The position numbers were made by a program, and so were the translations under genes. A model generated the notes under the pieces. It did no database searches. It was not told where the DNA came from and was given only the letters and a program-made list of their open reading frames with translations. A stretch of DNA of 64,000 nucleotides, taken from NCBI RefSeq assembly GCF_000026145.1, contig NC_009445.1:4154001-4218000 (forward strand). Direction: 5' to 3'. The stretch's first letter is position 1. Every line of letters begins with the position of its first letter. This document shows, in pieces, positions 16,982 through 26,867 of this stretch. This DNA is from Bradyrhizobium sp. ORS 278 (GTDB taxonomy: Bacteria > Pseudomonadota > Alphaproteobacteria > Rhizobiales > Xanthobacteraceae).

Positions 16982-18448
16982 ATGCGCTTTCTCACCATCA
17001 CCCTGTCCCTGCTCTGCATGGTGCTGACCGCCGAGGCGGCCAAGGCCGACCGCCGTGTCGCCTTCGTCGTCGGCAACGGCGCCTACAAGAGCGTGATGCC
17101 GCTGCCGAACCCGCCCGTGGACGCCAAGGCCATGGCGGCGACCTTGCGCAATGTCGGCTTCGACGTCGTCGAGGGCACCAATCTCACGCGCGACAAGATG
17201 ACCGAGAAGCTGCTCGACTTCGGGCGCAAGGCGCAGGGCGCCGACATCGCGGTGTTCTATTACGCCGGCCACGGCATCGCGATCTCCGGCACCAACTATC
17301 TGCTGCCAGTCGATGCCGACCTGAAGTCGGAGATGGACGTCAAGCTGGGCTCGGCGATCAATATCGACGTGACGCTCGACCAGACCATGGGCGACGCCAA
17401 GGTCAAGCTGGTGTTCCTCGATGCCTGCCGCGACAACCCGTTCGCCGCCAAGATCAAGTCGAACTCGCCGACCCGCAGCGTCGCTGTGCAGAGCGGCCTG
17501 GCCGAAATGAAGTCGGGTGAAGGCACCTTGATCGCGTTCGCGACCGGTCCCGGCCAGACGGCGCTCGACGGCGACGCCGGCGCCAACAGCCCGTTCACCC
17601 GCGCGCTGATCTCGCACATCGCCCAGCCCGGCGTGGAGATCCAGCAGGCGATGACCGCGGTGCGCGCGCAGGTCAACGAGGAGACCAACAAGGGCCAGCT
17701 GCCCTGGGGTCACACCAACCTGATCGGCGCGGTCTATCTCAACCCCTCCGCCGCCCCCGCGGCGACCACGGCAGCAACCGCCGGCGCGACGCCGGCTGCC
17801 GCAACCGCGAGCCCGACCGCCGCCGAGGCCGAGCTCGAGTTCTGGCGCTCGGTGAAGGATTCCAACAAGCCCGAAGAGCTCAACGCCTATCTCAAGACCT
17901 ATCCGAACGGCCAGTTCAAGTCGCTGGCAATGGCCCGTATCGCCTCGATCGAGACCGGCGCCGTCAACACTGCGACCCGCAACGTCGCCAAGGGCGTCGA
18001 CCCCGCGACCTACACCGAGGAAGGCACCCAGGTCACCGAGGACCAGATCGGCCTCGACAAGACCAAGCGCCGCGATGTGCAGCGCCGCCTGACCGGCCTC
18101 GGCTTCGACACCAAGATGACCGGTGTGTTCGACGACGAGACCCGCGGCGTGATGAAGCGCTGGCAGGCCGCGCGGGGCTTTCCCTCGACCGGCTTTTTGA
18201 CCAAGCTGCAGCACAAGGCATTGCTCGCCGAGCCGCAGCCGGCGCCGGCGACCGCCGCGGTCGGCGATGAGGCCAAGCCGCGCCGGCCCAAGCCGGCCGG
18301 CAACGTCGCCGCCGGCAATCCACCGCCGCAGGGCGCGCCGGTCTATCGCAACCCGCCGCCGCAGCAGGACAACGCTGGCAATGCCGCCGGCGCCGCCTTC
18401 ATCGGCGGCATGATGGGCGGCGTGCTCGGCAGCGCGCTGCGCCGGTAA
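16982..18448 (+). CDS. Exported caspase-fold (C14) protein with peptidoglycan-binding-like domain, copy 1
   Basis: 488 residues. Signal peptide (MRFLTITLSLLCMVLTAEAA), then a caspase-like p20 domain (24-260) with the catalytic dyad His97 in FYYAGHGIA and Cys149 in FLDACRDNPF. After an Ala/Thr linker there is a repeat-like unit (ELEFWRSVKDSNKPEELNAY), a peptidoglycan-binding-type domain (about 358-415, RRDVQRRLTGLGFDTKMTG), a Pro-rich linker and a glycine-zipper tail AGAAFIGGMMGGVLGS. The start follows GGGGGATCTCCTG. Such orthocaspases cleave after basic residues; no substrate is known here. A second copy follows after a terminator. Confidence 0.85.
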   Translation: MRFLTITLSLLCMVLTAEAAKADRRVAFVVGNGAYKSVMPLPNPPVDAKAMAATLRNVGFDVVEGTNLTRDKMTEKLLDFGRKAQGADIAVFYYAGHGIAISGTNYLLPVDADLKSEMDVKLGSAINIDVTLDQTMGDAKVKLVFLDACRDNPFAAKIKSNSPTRSVAVQSGLAEMKSGEGTLIAFATGPGQTALDGDAGANSPFTRALISHIAQPGVEIQQAMTAVRAQVNEETNKGQLPWGHTNLIGAVYLNPSAAPAATTAATAGATPAAATASPTAAEAELEFWRSVKDSNKPEELNAYLKTYPNGQFKSLAMARIASIETGAVNTATRNVAKGVDPATYTEEGTQVTEDQIGLDKTKRRDVQRRLTGLGFDTKMTGVFDDETRGVMKRWQAARGFPSTGFLTKLQHKALLAEPQPAPATAAVGDEAKPRRPKPAGNVAAGNPPPQGAPVYRNPPPQQDNAGNAAGAAFIGGMMGGVLGSALRR

Positions 18449-18473
18449 TCCCTGTCTTTCTTTCCGCAGAACA

Positions 18474-18502
18474 GCCCGCGCCGGCATCGGCGCGGGCTTT
18501 TT
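18474..18502 (+). terminator. Intrinsic terminator between the two caspase-fold genes
   Basis: Ten-bp stem GCCCGCGCCG / CGGCGCGGGC with a GCAT loop and a TTTTT tail, 26 bp after the first stop codon. It suggests that the two copies are transcribed separately. Confidence 0.85.
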
Positions 18503-18628
18503 GCTGTCCGGACTTGGATCGGCTTCCGTCGCAACCATCGATTTGGCGTGGGCAAATCACGGCTTTTTGGTGTAGAGATGATGGCAGACCTCGGCTGCCG
18601 ATCATGCTCTCGACCAAGGAGTTTTCCG

Positions 18629-20056
18629 ATGCGGGGGATCAGCCTCATTCAGGCTCTCGTGCTCGCGCTGGTGACGTCCGCCCTGGCGGCAGGTGCCGCC
18701 CAGGCCGACCGGCGCGTGGCGTTCGTGGTCGGCAACGGCGCCTACAAGAACGTAGCCCAGCTCCCGAACCCGCCGGTCGACGCCAGGGCGATGGCGGTCA
18801 CGCTGCGCAATGTCGGCTTCGACGTGGTCGAGGGGACCAACCTCAACCGCGAGCAGATGACCGAGAAGCTCTTGGAATTCGGCCGCCGCAGCCAGGGCGC
18901 CGACGTGGCCGTGTTCTATTACGCCGGCCACGGCATCGCGATCTCCGGCACCAACTACCTGCTTCCCATCGATGCCGACATCAAGTCGGAGATGGACGCG
19001 AAGCTCGGCGCCGCGATCAATGTCGACGTGACGCTCGATCAGACACTGGCTGACGCCAAGGTCAAGCTGGTGTTCCTGGACGCCTGCCGCGACAACCCGT
19101 TCGCCGCCAAGATCAAGTCGAACGCGTCGACGCGCAGCGTCTCGGTGCAGACCGGGCTCGCCGAGATGAAGTCCGGCGAAGGCACGTTGATCGCGTTCGC
19201 CACCGGCCCGGGCCAGACCGCGCTCGACGGCGACGCCGGCACCAACAGCCCGTTCACCCGCGCGCTGATCGCCCACATCACCGAGCCAGGCGTCGAGATC
19301 CAGCAGGCGATGACCGCGGTGCGCGCCCAGGTGAACGAGGAGACCGCCAAGGGACAGCTGCCCTGGGGCCATACCAACCTGATCGGCGCGGTCTATCTCA
19401 ACCCGGCCGCCACCGGAGCGACCGCAGCCGGCGCTCCGCCAGTCGCGGTCGCTGCCGTGCAGCCCGCCAACGATGTCGAATTGGAGTTCTGGCGCTCGGT
19501 CAAAGACACCAACAAGGCCGAGGAGCTCAAGGCGTACCTGACCAACTATCCCAACGGTCAGTTCAGATCGCTGGCGCTCGCCCGCGTCGCTTCTCTCGAG
19601 AACGGCGCGTCGACCACGACGCGCAACCTGACCACCGGCGTCGATCCCCTGACCTTCACCGAACCGGGCACGCAGATCACCGAAGACCAGATCGGTCTCG
19701 ACAAGGGCCAGCGCCGCGACGTGCAGCGCCGCCTCACCGGTCTCGGCTTCGACACCAAGACCAGCGGCAAGTTCGACGAGGCGACACGCGCCGTGCTCAA
19801 GCGCTGGCAGGCCGCCCGCGGCTATCCGTCGAGCGGCTATCTGACGAAGCTGCAGCACAAGGCCCTGCTCGCCGAGATCATCCCGGCCGCGTCAACGGCC
19901 AGCGCAAGCGAGGAGGAGCCGCGGCCAGCCCGCCGCGCGCAACGCAGCAGCGGGGGCGGCGGTGGCGGCTATCATCGCAGCAGCGGCCCGGACGCCGGTG
20001 CGGCGTTCATCGGCGGCATGATGGGCGGCATGCTCGGCGGCGCGTTCCGCCGCTGA
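18629..20056 (+). CDS. Exported caspase-fold (C14) protein with peptidoglycan-binding-like domain, copy 2
   Basis: 475 residues, a close paralogue of the preceding gene over nearly its whole length. Signal peptide MRGISLIQALVLALVTSALA, caspase domain with His101 (YYAGHGIAIS) and the Cys of FLDACRDNPFAAK, the ELEFWRSVKDTNKAEEL unit, the peptidoglycan-binding-like domain (RRDVQRRLTGLGFDTKTSG) and the zipper tail AGAAFIGGMMGGMLGG. The two differ mainly in the low-complexity linkers, and both dyads are intact, so neither looks like a decaying copy. ATG 18629 has AAGGAG seven bases upstream and begins the signal peptide. Confidence 0.85.
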   Translation: MRGISLIQALVLALVTSALAAGAAQADRRVAFVVGNGAYKNVAQLPNPPVDARAMAVTLRNVGFDVVEGTNLNREQMTEKLLEFGRRSQGADVAVFYYAGHGIAISGTNYLLPIDADIKSEMDAKLGAAINVDVTLDQTLADAKVKLVFLDACRDNPFAAKIKSNASTRSVSVQTGLAEMKSGEGTLIAFATGPGQTALDGDAGTNSPFTRALIAHITEPGVEIQQAMTAVRAQVNEETAKGQLPWGHTNLIGAVYLNPAATGATAAGAPPVAVAAVQPANDVELEFWRSVKDTNKAEELKAYLTNYPNGQFRSLALARVASLENGASTTTRNLTTGVDPLTFTEPGTQITEDQIGLDKGQRRDVQRRLTGLGFDTKTSGKFDEATRAVLKRWQAARGYPSSGYLTKLQHKALLAEIIPAASTASASEEEPRPARRAQRSSGGGGGGYHRSSGPDAGAAFIGGMMGGMLGGAFRR

Positions 20057-20075
20057 AGATCCAGGCTCTGCCTGC

Positions 20076-20101
20076 AGGCCCGCGTCGACAGGCGCGGGCC
20101 T
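20076..20101. terminator. Bidirectional hairpin between convergent genes
   Basis: Perfect 9-bp stem AGGCCCGCG / CGCGGGCCT with an 8-nt loop, between the stops of the second caspase-fold gene and the histidine kinase. No T-run on either side; role as terminator is inferred from position. Confidence 0.5.
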
Positions 20102-20132
20102 CTGCGTCCGCTCCACGCCAGCGATGCGGCGA

Positions 20133-21932
20133 TCACGCGGAGACGGCACTGCGCTTGCGGTCGATCGCCTCGCGCACGAAGAGGAGCAGTTCCTCACGCT
20201 TGAACGGCTTCAAGATCACACGTCTGCGGCCAATGCGATGATCCCCCGCCTCCCCAAGGATCGGGTCGTTCGAGTAGCCGGTCATGAAGACGACAGGCAG
20301 CTCAGGGTGCGTCACGGCGAGGCGCTGCGCCAGTTCGGGACCACTGAGCTGAGGCATCACGACGTCGCTCAGCACAAGGTCGATCGCCTGGTCGCATTGC
20401 TGCAGGAAGCGGTAGGCCTCGTCGCCATTGGTCATCGTCAGCACGGCGTAGCCCGCGCGCTGCAGCATCAACTCGGTCGCGCGCAGCGCCTGATAATTGT
20501 CCTCGACGAGCAGAATGGTTTCCTGGCCAGAGATGGCGTGGACCGGCAGCGGCTGATCGGGTTCCTGGGATGTCGTGGCCGGTGCGCGCGGCAGCAGCAC
20601 CGTGAACGTGGTCCCCTCGCCGACCTTGCTCACCGCGCTGATATGACCCCCGGCCTGATTGATGATCCCGTAGCAGGTCGACAGCCCCAGTCCGGTGCCG
20701 CTCCCGCGCTTCTTGGTCGTGAAGAACGGATCGAAGATCAGCTCGAGATCGGCCGGAGAAATCCCGACCCCGGTGTCGATCACGGACATCACGACATAGT
20801 CGCCCGGCGGCACCGCCTCGTCCGCGCGCGAAATTGTCCGGTTGCCGACCAGGATCTCCAGGCGTCCCCCCGAGGTCATGGCGTCGCGGGCATTGAGGGC
20901 GAGATTGATGATCACCTGCTCGATCTGCCCGCGATCGGCCAGCACCGGCCAGCAGTCGCCCTCGACCATGGCCATCGTCTCGATGTTGCTCGGCAGCAGG
21001 CGGCGCAGCATCTTCTGGGTCTCGGCCATCACCGCCCCGAGGTCGAGCACCGCCAGGCGCAACGGCTGCTTGCGCGAGAATGCGAGCAGTTGCTGCGTGA
21101 GGGCGCGGCCGCGATCGACAGCCCTGATGATCTCGAGCACGTCCGACAGCCGTGGATCGTCGGTGGCGGCTTCATCGCGGATCATCTCCGCATAGATCAT
21201 CATGACGAGAAGCAGATTGTTGAAATCGTGAGCGATGCCGCCGGCGAGCACGCCGACGGCCTCCATCTTCTGCGACTGGCGCAGCTGCTCGTTGAGCCTC
21301 TTCCGCTCCGTGACGTCGTGAATGAGCAAGAGCTGCGCGTCCTGCGACTTCCATTTGCACGGCGTCATCCGAACCTCGCAGCACCGCAGCTCCTTGTCGC
21401 GGTAGACCTCGATCTCGGCGACCTCGTTCTCCGTCACCGAAAAGCTGACGCGCTCGCCGATGAAATCCTGTTGCGCCTTGCCGAACAGCCGATGCGCCGC
21501 CCTATTGACGAATTCGACCTCTTGCCGGGCGTTCAGCACGATCAAGGCGTCCGGCAACACCTCGAGGAGCTGCTCGAACTGAAGACCCGAATCGACCACT
21601 GCTTGGCTGTTCAAGCCGCGGGCTCCTGCGCGCAACGGCTGGACGCCGGAGGCCGAATCCGGCTCGCCGCCGATCATGACCAGGGGGGCAGCGACCGACA
21701 TCTCCCGCAGGATCGATACGGCGTCGACCTCCTGGTCTGCGATCGCGGCGGCGCTGAGCATCACCGAGTCGTAGCGGCTCGCGGCCAGACGGTCGCGCGC
21801 GCCGCCGAGATCCAGCACGCGACAGAGATCGATCGGCGGTTGATGCGCGGCAAACAGACGTCTCAACACCTGCGACGGATCGAACGCATCGTCAGCAACC
21901 AGGAGCATGCGATGGGACGGCGTCTGCAGCAT
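20133..21932 (-). CDS. Hybrid histidine kinase of the kai operon
   Basis: 599 residues. An N-terminal receiver-like segment ([19 protein letters not shown]) is followed by a PAS domain (about 125-235, [20 protein letters not shown]), HisKA with [11 protein letters not shown] (the phosphoacceptor His), an HATPase domain ([31 protein letters not shown]) and a C-terminal receiver (ILLVEDN, phosphoacceptor Asp in [14 protein letters not shown] in LKPF). The kaiC stop TGA is followed by TTG then this ATG within a few bases, so translation is probably coupled. It is a natural output or input kinase for the KaiBC pair; that link rests on gene order. Confidence 0.9.
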   Translation of the reverse strand: MLQTPSHRMLLVADDAFDPSQVLRRLFAAHQPPIDLCRVLDLGGARDRLAASRYDSVMLSAAAIADQEVDAVSILREMSVAAPLVMIGGEPDSASGVQPLRAGARGLNSQAVVDSGLQFEQLLEVLPDALIVLNARQEVEFVNRAAHRLFGKAQQDFIGERVSFSVTENEVAEIEVYRDKELRCCEVRMTPCKWKSQDAQLLLIHDVTERKRLNEQLRQSQKMEAVGVLAGGIAHDFNNLLLVMMIYAEMIRDEAATDDPRLSDVLEIIRAVDRGRALTQQLLAFSRKQPLRLAVLDLGAVMAETQKMLRRLLPSNIETMAMVEGDCWPVLADRGQIEQVIINLALNARDAMTSGGRLEILVGNRTISRADEAVPPGDYVVMSVIDTGVGISPADLELIFDPFFTTKKRGSGTGLGLSTCYGIINQAGGHISAVSKVGEGTTFTVLLPRAPATTSQEPDQPLPVHAISGQETILLVEDNYQALRATELMLQRAGYAVLTMTNGDEAYRFLQQCDQAIDLVLSDVVMPQLSGPELAQRLAVTHPELPVVFMTGYSNDPILGEAGDHRIGRRRVILKPFKREELLLFVREAIDRKRSAVSA

Positions 21933-21935
21933 CAA

Positions 21936-23465
21936 TCAATCCCTCGTTCTCGGCATCTCGAACATCCCGGCCAGATTGTCCCGCTCGCGCGCGAAGGTGT
22001 AGGTCGGCGCGCCCGAGAGAATGCCGTGGATCTCGCGGAACGGCTCGCGGAGATGCATGCCACCGCCGTCGATGACATATTCGCGGATATCCTTGTCATG
22101 CTGTGTGCCGCGCATCTTGAGCACGGCGAGCCCGCGCCGCATCTCGCCGTGGAGCTCGACATAGCGTAGCAGCACGATCATGTCGGTGATCGTCGAGATG
22201 TGGCTCTCCGTCACCGATTCCCCACCGAGCAGCATGGCCGTCGTGTTGGTGAACAGCCCGGTCACGCCGAACTGCTTGATGCCGCTCGTCAGCGCCACCA
22301 CGAATTCGCGATAGGACTTGATCGTGCCCGCCCGCTCGAAGGCAGAAAGGCTGTCGACCGCGATCCGATCCGGGCGGAAATCGGCCATCTCGCGCCTGAT
22401 GTAGAGCAGGTGATCCTCCAGCCCCATCGTCTCAGGATAGCGCGCGACGATCCGCAGCATGCCGCTCCGCTCGGCCGCGTCGAAATCCATCCCCCAGTTG
22501 AGGGCATTGCGCGTCAGCTGGTCGCGGCTCTCCTCCGCGGCGATCAGCATCGCACGCTGCCCGCTCGCAATCGCCGCCTGCAGATAGTGGGTCACCATGA
22601 GCGTCTTGCCGGTCCCGGTCGCGCCGCTGACCAGGATGACGGAATCGCGATAGATGCCGCCGCCGCACATCGCGTCGAGCTCGGGCACCCCGGACGACAC
22701 ACGAATATCGGACGAGTGCTGCTGCAGCTCCATCGCCGACAACGGCAGGATCGTGATGCCGTCCGCATGGTCGACGGTGAACGGATATTCGCCCTTGTGA
22801 TGGGTCGCGCCGCGGAACTTCAGGATCTCGATCGTCCGCCGCCGCTTCTCATGCTCCAGGCGGTTGCGAAGCACGAGCACGTTGTCGGCGACGAACTCCT
22901 CGATGCCGAAGCGTGCCAGCGGTCCATCCTCGCCCGGACGCTCGACGGTGATCATCGAGGTGACGCCGAGCTGGCGCAACCGGACGGTGATCCGGTGGAG
23001 TTCGCGACGGACCAGATTGGCGTCGCTGAACTGCGGAAACAGCGCGCCGATCGAGTCCATGATCAGCCGCTTCGCATTGACGTTGCGGACGGCGGCCTCG
23101 ATGCGGGCCAGCAGCGCGGAGAAGTCGAATGTACCGGCCTCGATCGTTTCCTCACCGTCTTCCGGGGTCACGTCGACGATGGCCACCTGGCGCCGCGCGA
23201 TCATGTTTTCGAGCTCCCATCCGAATGATCTGATATTGCGGATCAGATCCTCCGGCGCCTCCTCGAAGGTCACGCAAACCCCATGCTCCCCGGTCGTCCT
23301 GACGCCTGTGATCAGGTATTGCAGCGCCAAGACAGTCTTGCCGCTGCCGGCGGTGCCCGCAACCAGGGTGGTGCGATTGAGCGGCAGCCCGCCATTGGCG
23401 ATCTGGTCGAAGCCGGCGATGCCCGTGCGCAGCTTCTCGAGCTCATGCGCTCCAGTCAGAGCCAT
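21936..23465 (-). CDS. kaiC: KaiC-type double RecA/P-loop clock ATPase
   Basis: 509 residues, close to cyanobacterial KaiC. The CI domain has Walker A GTAGSGKT (37-44) and the EE pair in TFEEAPED; CII has Walker A GATGTGKT (281-288) and AAEESRDQ. The autophosphorylation motif SHISTITD is intact, placing Ser424-Thr425 where cyanobacterial KaiC has Ser431-Thr432. KaiC cycles between phosphorylated and unphosphorylated forms and, with KaiB, keeps time; without KaiA, as in purple bacteria, it is thought to act as an hourglass-like timer. ATG 23465 has AGGAA upstream and lies inside the end of kaiB (23-nt overlap). Confidence 0.92.
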   Translation of the reverse strand: MALTGAHELEKLRTGIAGFDQIANGGLPLNRTTLVAGTAGSGKTVLALQYLITGVRTTGEHGVCVTFEEAPEDLIRNIRSFGWELENMIARRQVAIVDVTPEDGEETIEAGTFDFSALLARIEAAVRNVNAKRLIMDSIGALFPQFSDANLVRRELHRITVRLRQLGVTSMITVERPGEDGPLARFGIEEFVADNVLVLRNRLEHEKRRRTIEILKFRGATHHKGEYPFTVDHADGITILPLSAMELQQHSSDIRVSSGVPELDAMCGGGIYRDSVILVSGATGTGKTLMVTHYLQAAIASGQRAMLIAAEESRDQLTRNALNWGMDFDAAERSGMLRIVARYPETMGLEDHLLYIRREMADFRPDRIAVDSLSAFERAGTIKSYREFVVALTSGIKQFGVTGLFTNTTAMLLGGESVTESHISTITDMIVLLRYVELHGEMRRGLAVLKMRGTQHDKDIREYVIDGGGMHLREPFREIHGILSGAPTYTFARERDNLAGMFEMPRTRD

Positions 23466-23775
23466 TTCCTGTCTCCCCGTCCTGCGTCTCCGATGCGTGA
23501 GATCGATCATGGGCGATGCCGAGCGCCAGCAGCACCCGCCGCGTGTCACTGAGATCGCCGATGATTTTCCGCACCGGCGGCGGGTCTCGCCGCACCAGTG
23601 TCGGCGTCGCGACGATCCGTTCCCGTTCGGCCACGTCGGGGCGCTCGGTCACGTCGATGATCTCGACGACACAGAGGCCCGCGAATTCCTGCTCGCAGAT
23701 GCGGCGTAGATTTTCGATCGCGCGCAGCGAATGCAGGGTCTGTCCGGTGACAAAAAGTCCGAGATGGTACGTCAT
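23443..23775 (-). CDS. kaiB: KaiB-type clock protein
   Basis: 110 residues with the KaiB thioredoxin-like fold: LFVTGQTLHSLRAIENLRRI, CEQEF.GLCVVEIIDVTERP, IVATPTLVRRDPPPVRKIIG and DLSDTRRVLLALG all match KaiB. KaiB switches fold and binds the CI ring of KaiC. The tail after about residue 90 is hydrophilic and longer than in the shortest homologues. Its ATG overlaps the preceding stop (ATGA) and its end overlaps the kaiC start, so the operon is translationally coupled. Confidence 0.92.
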   Translation of the reverse strand: MTYHLGLFVTGQTLHSLRAIENLRRICEQEFAGLCVVEIIDVTERPDVAERERIVATPTLVRRDPPPVRKIIGDLSDTRRVLLALGIAHDRSHASETQDGETGNGSDWSA

Positions 23776-24611
23776 GCACCGCTCCCGTCGGAATGGCCGC
23801 AGCGATGAGCATCTCGATAGTGCGACGCCAGCAGACCCATCATTTCCAACGCAAGCAGGCGACTCTCGACGACCAGCGCGTCGGCGCGCCGGCCGGGCAG
23901 CGCGCTGGTGACCCGTTGCAAAGCCGCCATGTGAATATCCACGAGGTCACGGGGACCGCCGTGGAACTCCCCGAGGCAGCTCACGATACGCAGCATCATC
24001 TGCGCCGGCTTGCGGTTCCGTGAGGCGTACGTTTGGGGGTAGCGGTCGAACAGGGCCGCATAGGCATCGACGAGTCCTTCGAACTGCGCCGGTCGCGCGA
24101 TCCGAAGCGCCTCGGTGGGTGCAGGACGGCCAGCGGAGCGCGGGACCCGAGCGACGTCGCTTCGCGTCCCGTGCGCAGCCAACCTTCTCGTCTCCTGCCG
24201 CAGCAGCGCCCCCGCCCGCCGCCGGGTCAGATCCCGCACCGCGCGGCTCAGCGAGCCGGGTCCAACCTCGACCTGCGCGATGTAGCGCTGCGCGCCGGCT
24301 TGAAGATAGGCGCGGCGCAGTCCGTCGCTGGCAGGACCGTTGACGACGATGATCGGAACGTCCGGCTGAGCCGACCGAAGTCTCTCGATCGCCTGTCCTC
24401 CGCTGCCATTGAGGTCTTCAATATTGAGCACGACGATCGCGGCGGCGGACCGGCGCAAGCAGGCGTCGGCTTCATCCAGCGTCCTGACTGCCTGCAGCTT
24501 GTAGTCCGGCATGAGCGACATCAGGCTGATCGATCGACTGGCGCCACCGGCGCCCTCCACGCCGCCATCGACCAGAAGGATGTCGGGTTGCGGCTCAAAT
24601 ACCGCACTCAT
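23772..24611 (-). CDS. Receiver-like protein heading the kai operon, phosphoacceptor apparently lost
   Basis: 279 residues. The first ~125 look like a response-regulator receiver (PDILLVDGG, AIVVLNIEDLNGSGG, VPIIVVNGPASDG, AGAQRYIAQ), but the residue where the phosphoacceptor Asp is expected reads Asn (VLN), so it may be a pseudo-receiver. The remainder (about 165-279) is helical with no DNA-binding motif that I recognise; ALFDRYPQTYASRNRKPAQM is in a phosphotransfer-like helical setting. The longer open frame starts at 24644, but ATG 24611 removes a Ser/Ala leader and starts just before the first strand. It overlaps kaiB by 4 nt. Perhaps it plays the part of the missing KaiA, as a pseudo-receiver does in KaiA itself; speculative. 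Confidence 0.7.
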   Translation of the reverse strand: MSAVFEPQPDILLVDGGVEGAGGASRSISLMSLMPDYKLQAVRTLDEADACLRRSAAAIVVLNIEDLNGSGGQAIERLRSAQPDVPIIVVNGPASDGLRRAYLQAGAQRYIAQVEVGPGSLSRAVRDLTRRRAGALLRQETRRLAAHGTRSDVARVPRSAGRPAPTEALRIARPAQFEGLVDAYAALFDRYPQTYASRNRKPAQMMLRIVSCLGEFHGGPRDLVDIHMAALQRVTSALPGRRADALVVESRLLALEMMGLLASHYRDAHRCGHSDGSGA

Positions 24612-24741
24612 GGTGCCGAGCTCCTCGGCGCTGCTGGCCGCCACTCACCATTGCTCCTTCGCATTAAGCGACGCGCGGCTGGGCGACGGGCCGGCCGACT
24701 AAGACAGCGCCGCCGCCATCCAATCTCCGCATTCACGATAG

Positions 24742-24757
24742 GTTAACGCATCGCTAA
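24742..24757 (-). promoter_or_regulatory. CtrA-like box upstream of the kai operon
   Basis: On the operon strand TTAGCGATGCGTTAAC matches the CtrA consensus TTAA-N7-TTAAC with one mismatch (TTAG). It lies 131 bp before the operon's first ATG. One-mismatch sites can arise by chance in this AT-rich patch, so this is only a candidate link between clock genes and cell-cycle control. Confidence 0.35.
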
Positions 24758-24790
24758 TGCGAAGCATAAATTCTAGCGATTGGTGCAATA

Positions 24791-24810
24791 TGTATGATTT
24801 CAATCATACA
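24791..24810. promoter_or_regulatory. 20-bp palindrome TGTATGAT-TTCA-ATCATACA
   Basis: Perfect 8-bp arms around a 4-bp centre, AT-rich in a GC-rich genome, 180 bp before the kai operon start. It is typical of a dimeric repressor operator. No regulator gene adjoins it. Confidence 0.45.
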
Positions 24811-25008
24811 AAGGGTAATTGGCGAAGACCGTCGCTTACAAATTGGCCGATGAGATCGGCTTGCGGTAATCGCGTGATGTCCAGGAGAGTGCGATCGTTC
24901 ACCAGGGCCTCTGCGAAACGGCATTCAATCGCCCACGAGACCTCGATGTCCAACTTGATTCGCCGGACCCGACGATCGTGAGCGACCGAAAGAGCTTGCC
25001 ACGCGTGC

Positions 25009-25248
25009 TCAGAGCCCGGCGGCCTTGCGCAGCGCCGCATTCATGCGGTCCTGCCAGCCGGGCCCGCAGGATTGGAAGTGCTCGAGCACGTCCTGATCGA
25101 TCCGCAACGTCACCTGCTCGCGCACGCCCGGCACCGCAGCCTTCTTCGGCGGCGCCTCCACCGGCTTGGTGGTCACCTTCTTGAATGCAGCCTCCGCCTC
25201 GGTGCGAGCGTCGGCGAGCGTGCGGGGACGTCGCGGCTGATCGGCCAT
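25009..25248 (-). CDS. BrnA-like antitoxin-family protein, no partner toxin
   Basis: 79 residues. The C-terminal half (QVTLRIDQDVLEHFQSCGPG then WQDRMNAALRKAAGL) is the ribbon-helix-helix region of the BrnA/DUF4415 family, normally the antitoxin of a BrnT toxin encoded just upstream. Here the gene upstream is cysK, whose stop is 2 bp away, and no BrnT-like frame is present. The N-terminal half is Lys/Pro/Ala-rich and likely disordered. It may be an orphan antitoxin or a transcription regulator of the cysK unit. Confidence 0.7.
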   Translation of the reverse strand: MADQPRRPRTLADARTEAEAAFKKVTTKPVEAPPKKAAVPGVREQVTLRIDQDVLEHFQSCGPGWQDRMNAALRKAAGL

Positions 25249-25250
25249 GA

Positions 25251-26219
<969 letters not shown>

Positions 26220-26867
26220 GAGATCACTCCTTGCGCACTTTTGCGCGACAATGTTCCTGACCATTTTCAGCGAGCTTATTGCGCTGCGCAAGCACGATTA
26301 CGCGTCTGCATGATCATCGCGTCGCACAACAAGTCGTCGTTAAATTACGCCAAACCAACGCATTTGTGTTGCGACAAGGTCAACGAAGTCGGTGTATGTT
26401 AGACTTCAGTAGGGCAGAGATTCACGGTGCGCCGTCGACTGCGATCCCTTGCAGACATCAGCAAGATGTCATGTTGGGAGTGCTAGAGACAGACTGACGG
26501 CAATGCGCGGCCTCGCTCTCGTAGAATAGATCATCCAGACCGAACAAGAAGAGACCACCAGACAAACTCTTTGTGTGACAGACGTTCATGTGACGGACCT
26601 GCGTGCGAGAGCCTTTCGTATGAGAGCCTTTCGTATGAGAGCCTTTCGTATGAGAGCCTTTCTTGTGAGAGCCTTCGCGTGAACCACGTCAGATCCGTTG
26701 GAAGTTGGACGAGTTGAAAATTTTGAGGCGTCGAAATCCCGCGTACCTAGATTCGGTTTTGTCGGAAACCAGACCTGTTCGCAAGTCGACACGACCGTAA
26801 TCGACGTCATCGCAATCGACGTCATCAAGCAGCAAACGACAACAAAGAGATCGCCCAGGAGGTCACT
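26220..26867. other. Non-coding gap with two short tandem repeats
   Basis: 648 bp between divergent cysK and the zinc-ribbon gene. It contains five 15-bp tandem units at 26607-26681 and a 13-nt direct repeat AATCGACGTCATC at 26799-26811 and 26814-26826. No credible gene. Confidence 0.55.
26607..26681. repeat. 15-bp tandem repeat, about five copies
   Basis: GAGAGCCTTTCGTAT is repeated head to tail: three exact units, a fourth ending TCTTGT and a degenerate fifth. Likely a variable-number tandem repeat. There are no spacers, so it is not a CRISPR. Confidence 0.85.

Larger units (their letters stand above)
24612..25008. other. Non-coding control region upstream of the kai operon
   Basis: 397 bp, AT-rich between 24730 and 24830, without a convincing gene. 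It carries a CtrA-like box and a 20-bp palindrome listed separately, the only obvious control signals for the kai operon, and the 3' flank of the BrnA-like gene. Confidence 0.5.

Noticed and set aside
16649..18538. 629-codon open frame on -, antisense to the first caspase-fold gene
   Set aside because: Low-complexity Arg/Gly shadow.
20124..22169. 681-codon open frame on +, antisense to the hybrid kinase
   Set aside because: Kinase motifs on - are unambiguous; the frame lacks any domain.
26607..26681. CRISPR array
   Set aside because: Units are contiguous, 15 bp, without spacers or cas genes.
26586..26828. 80-codon - frame with a RKALIRKALI repeat
   Set aside because: It only translates the 15-bp tandem repeat; no ribosome site.
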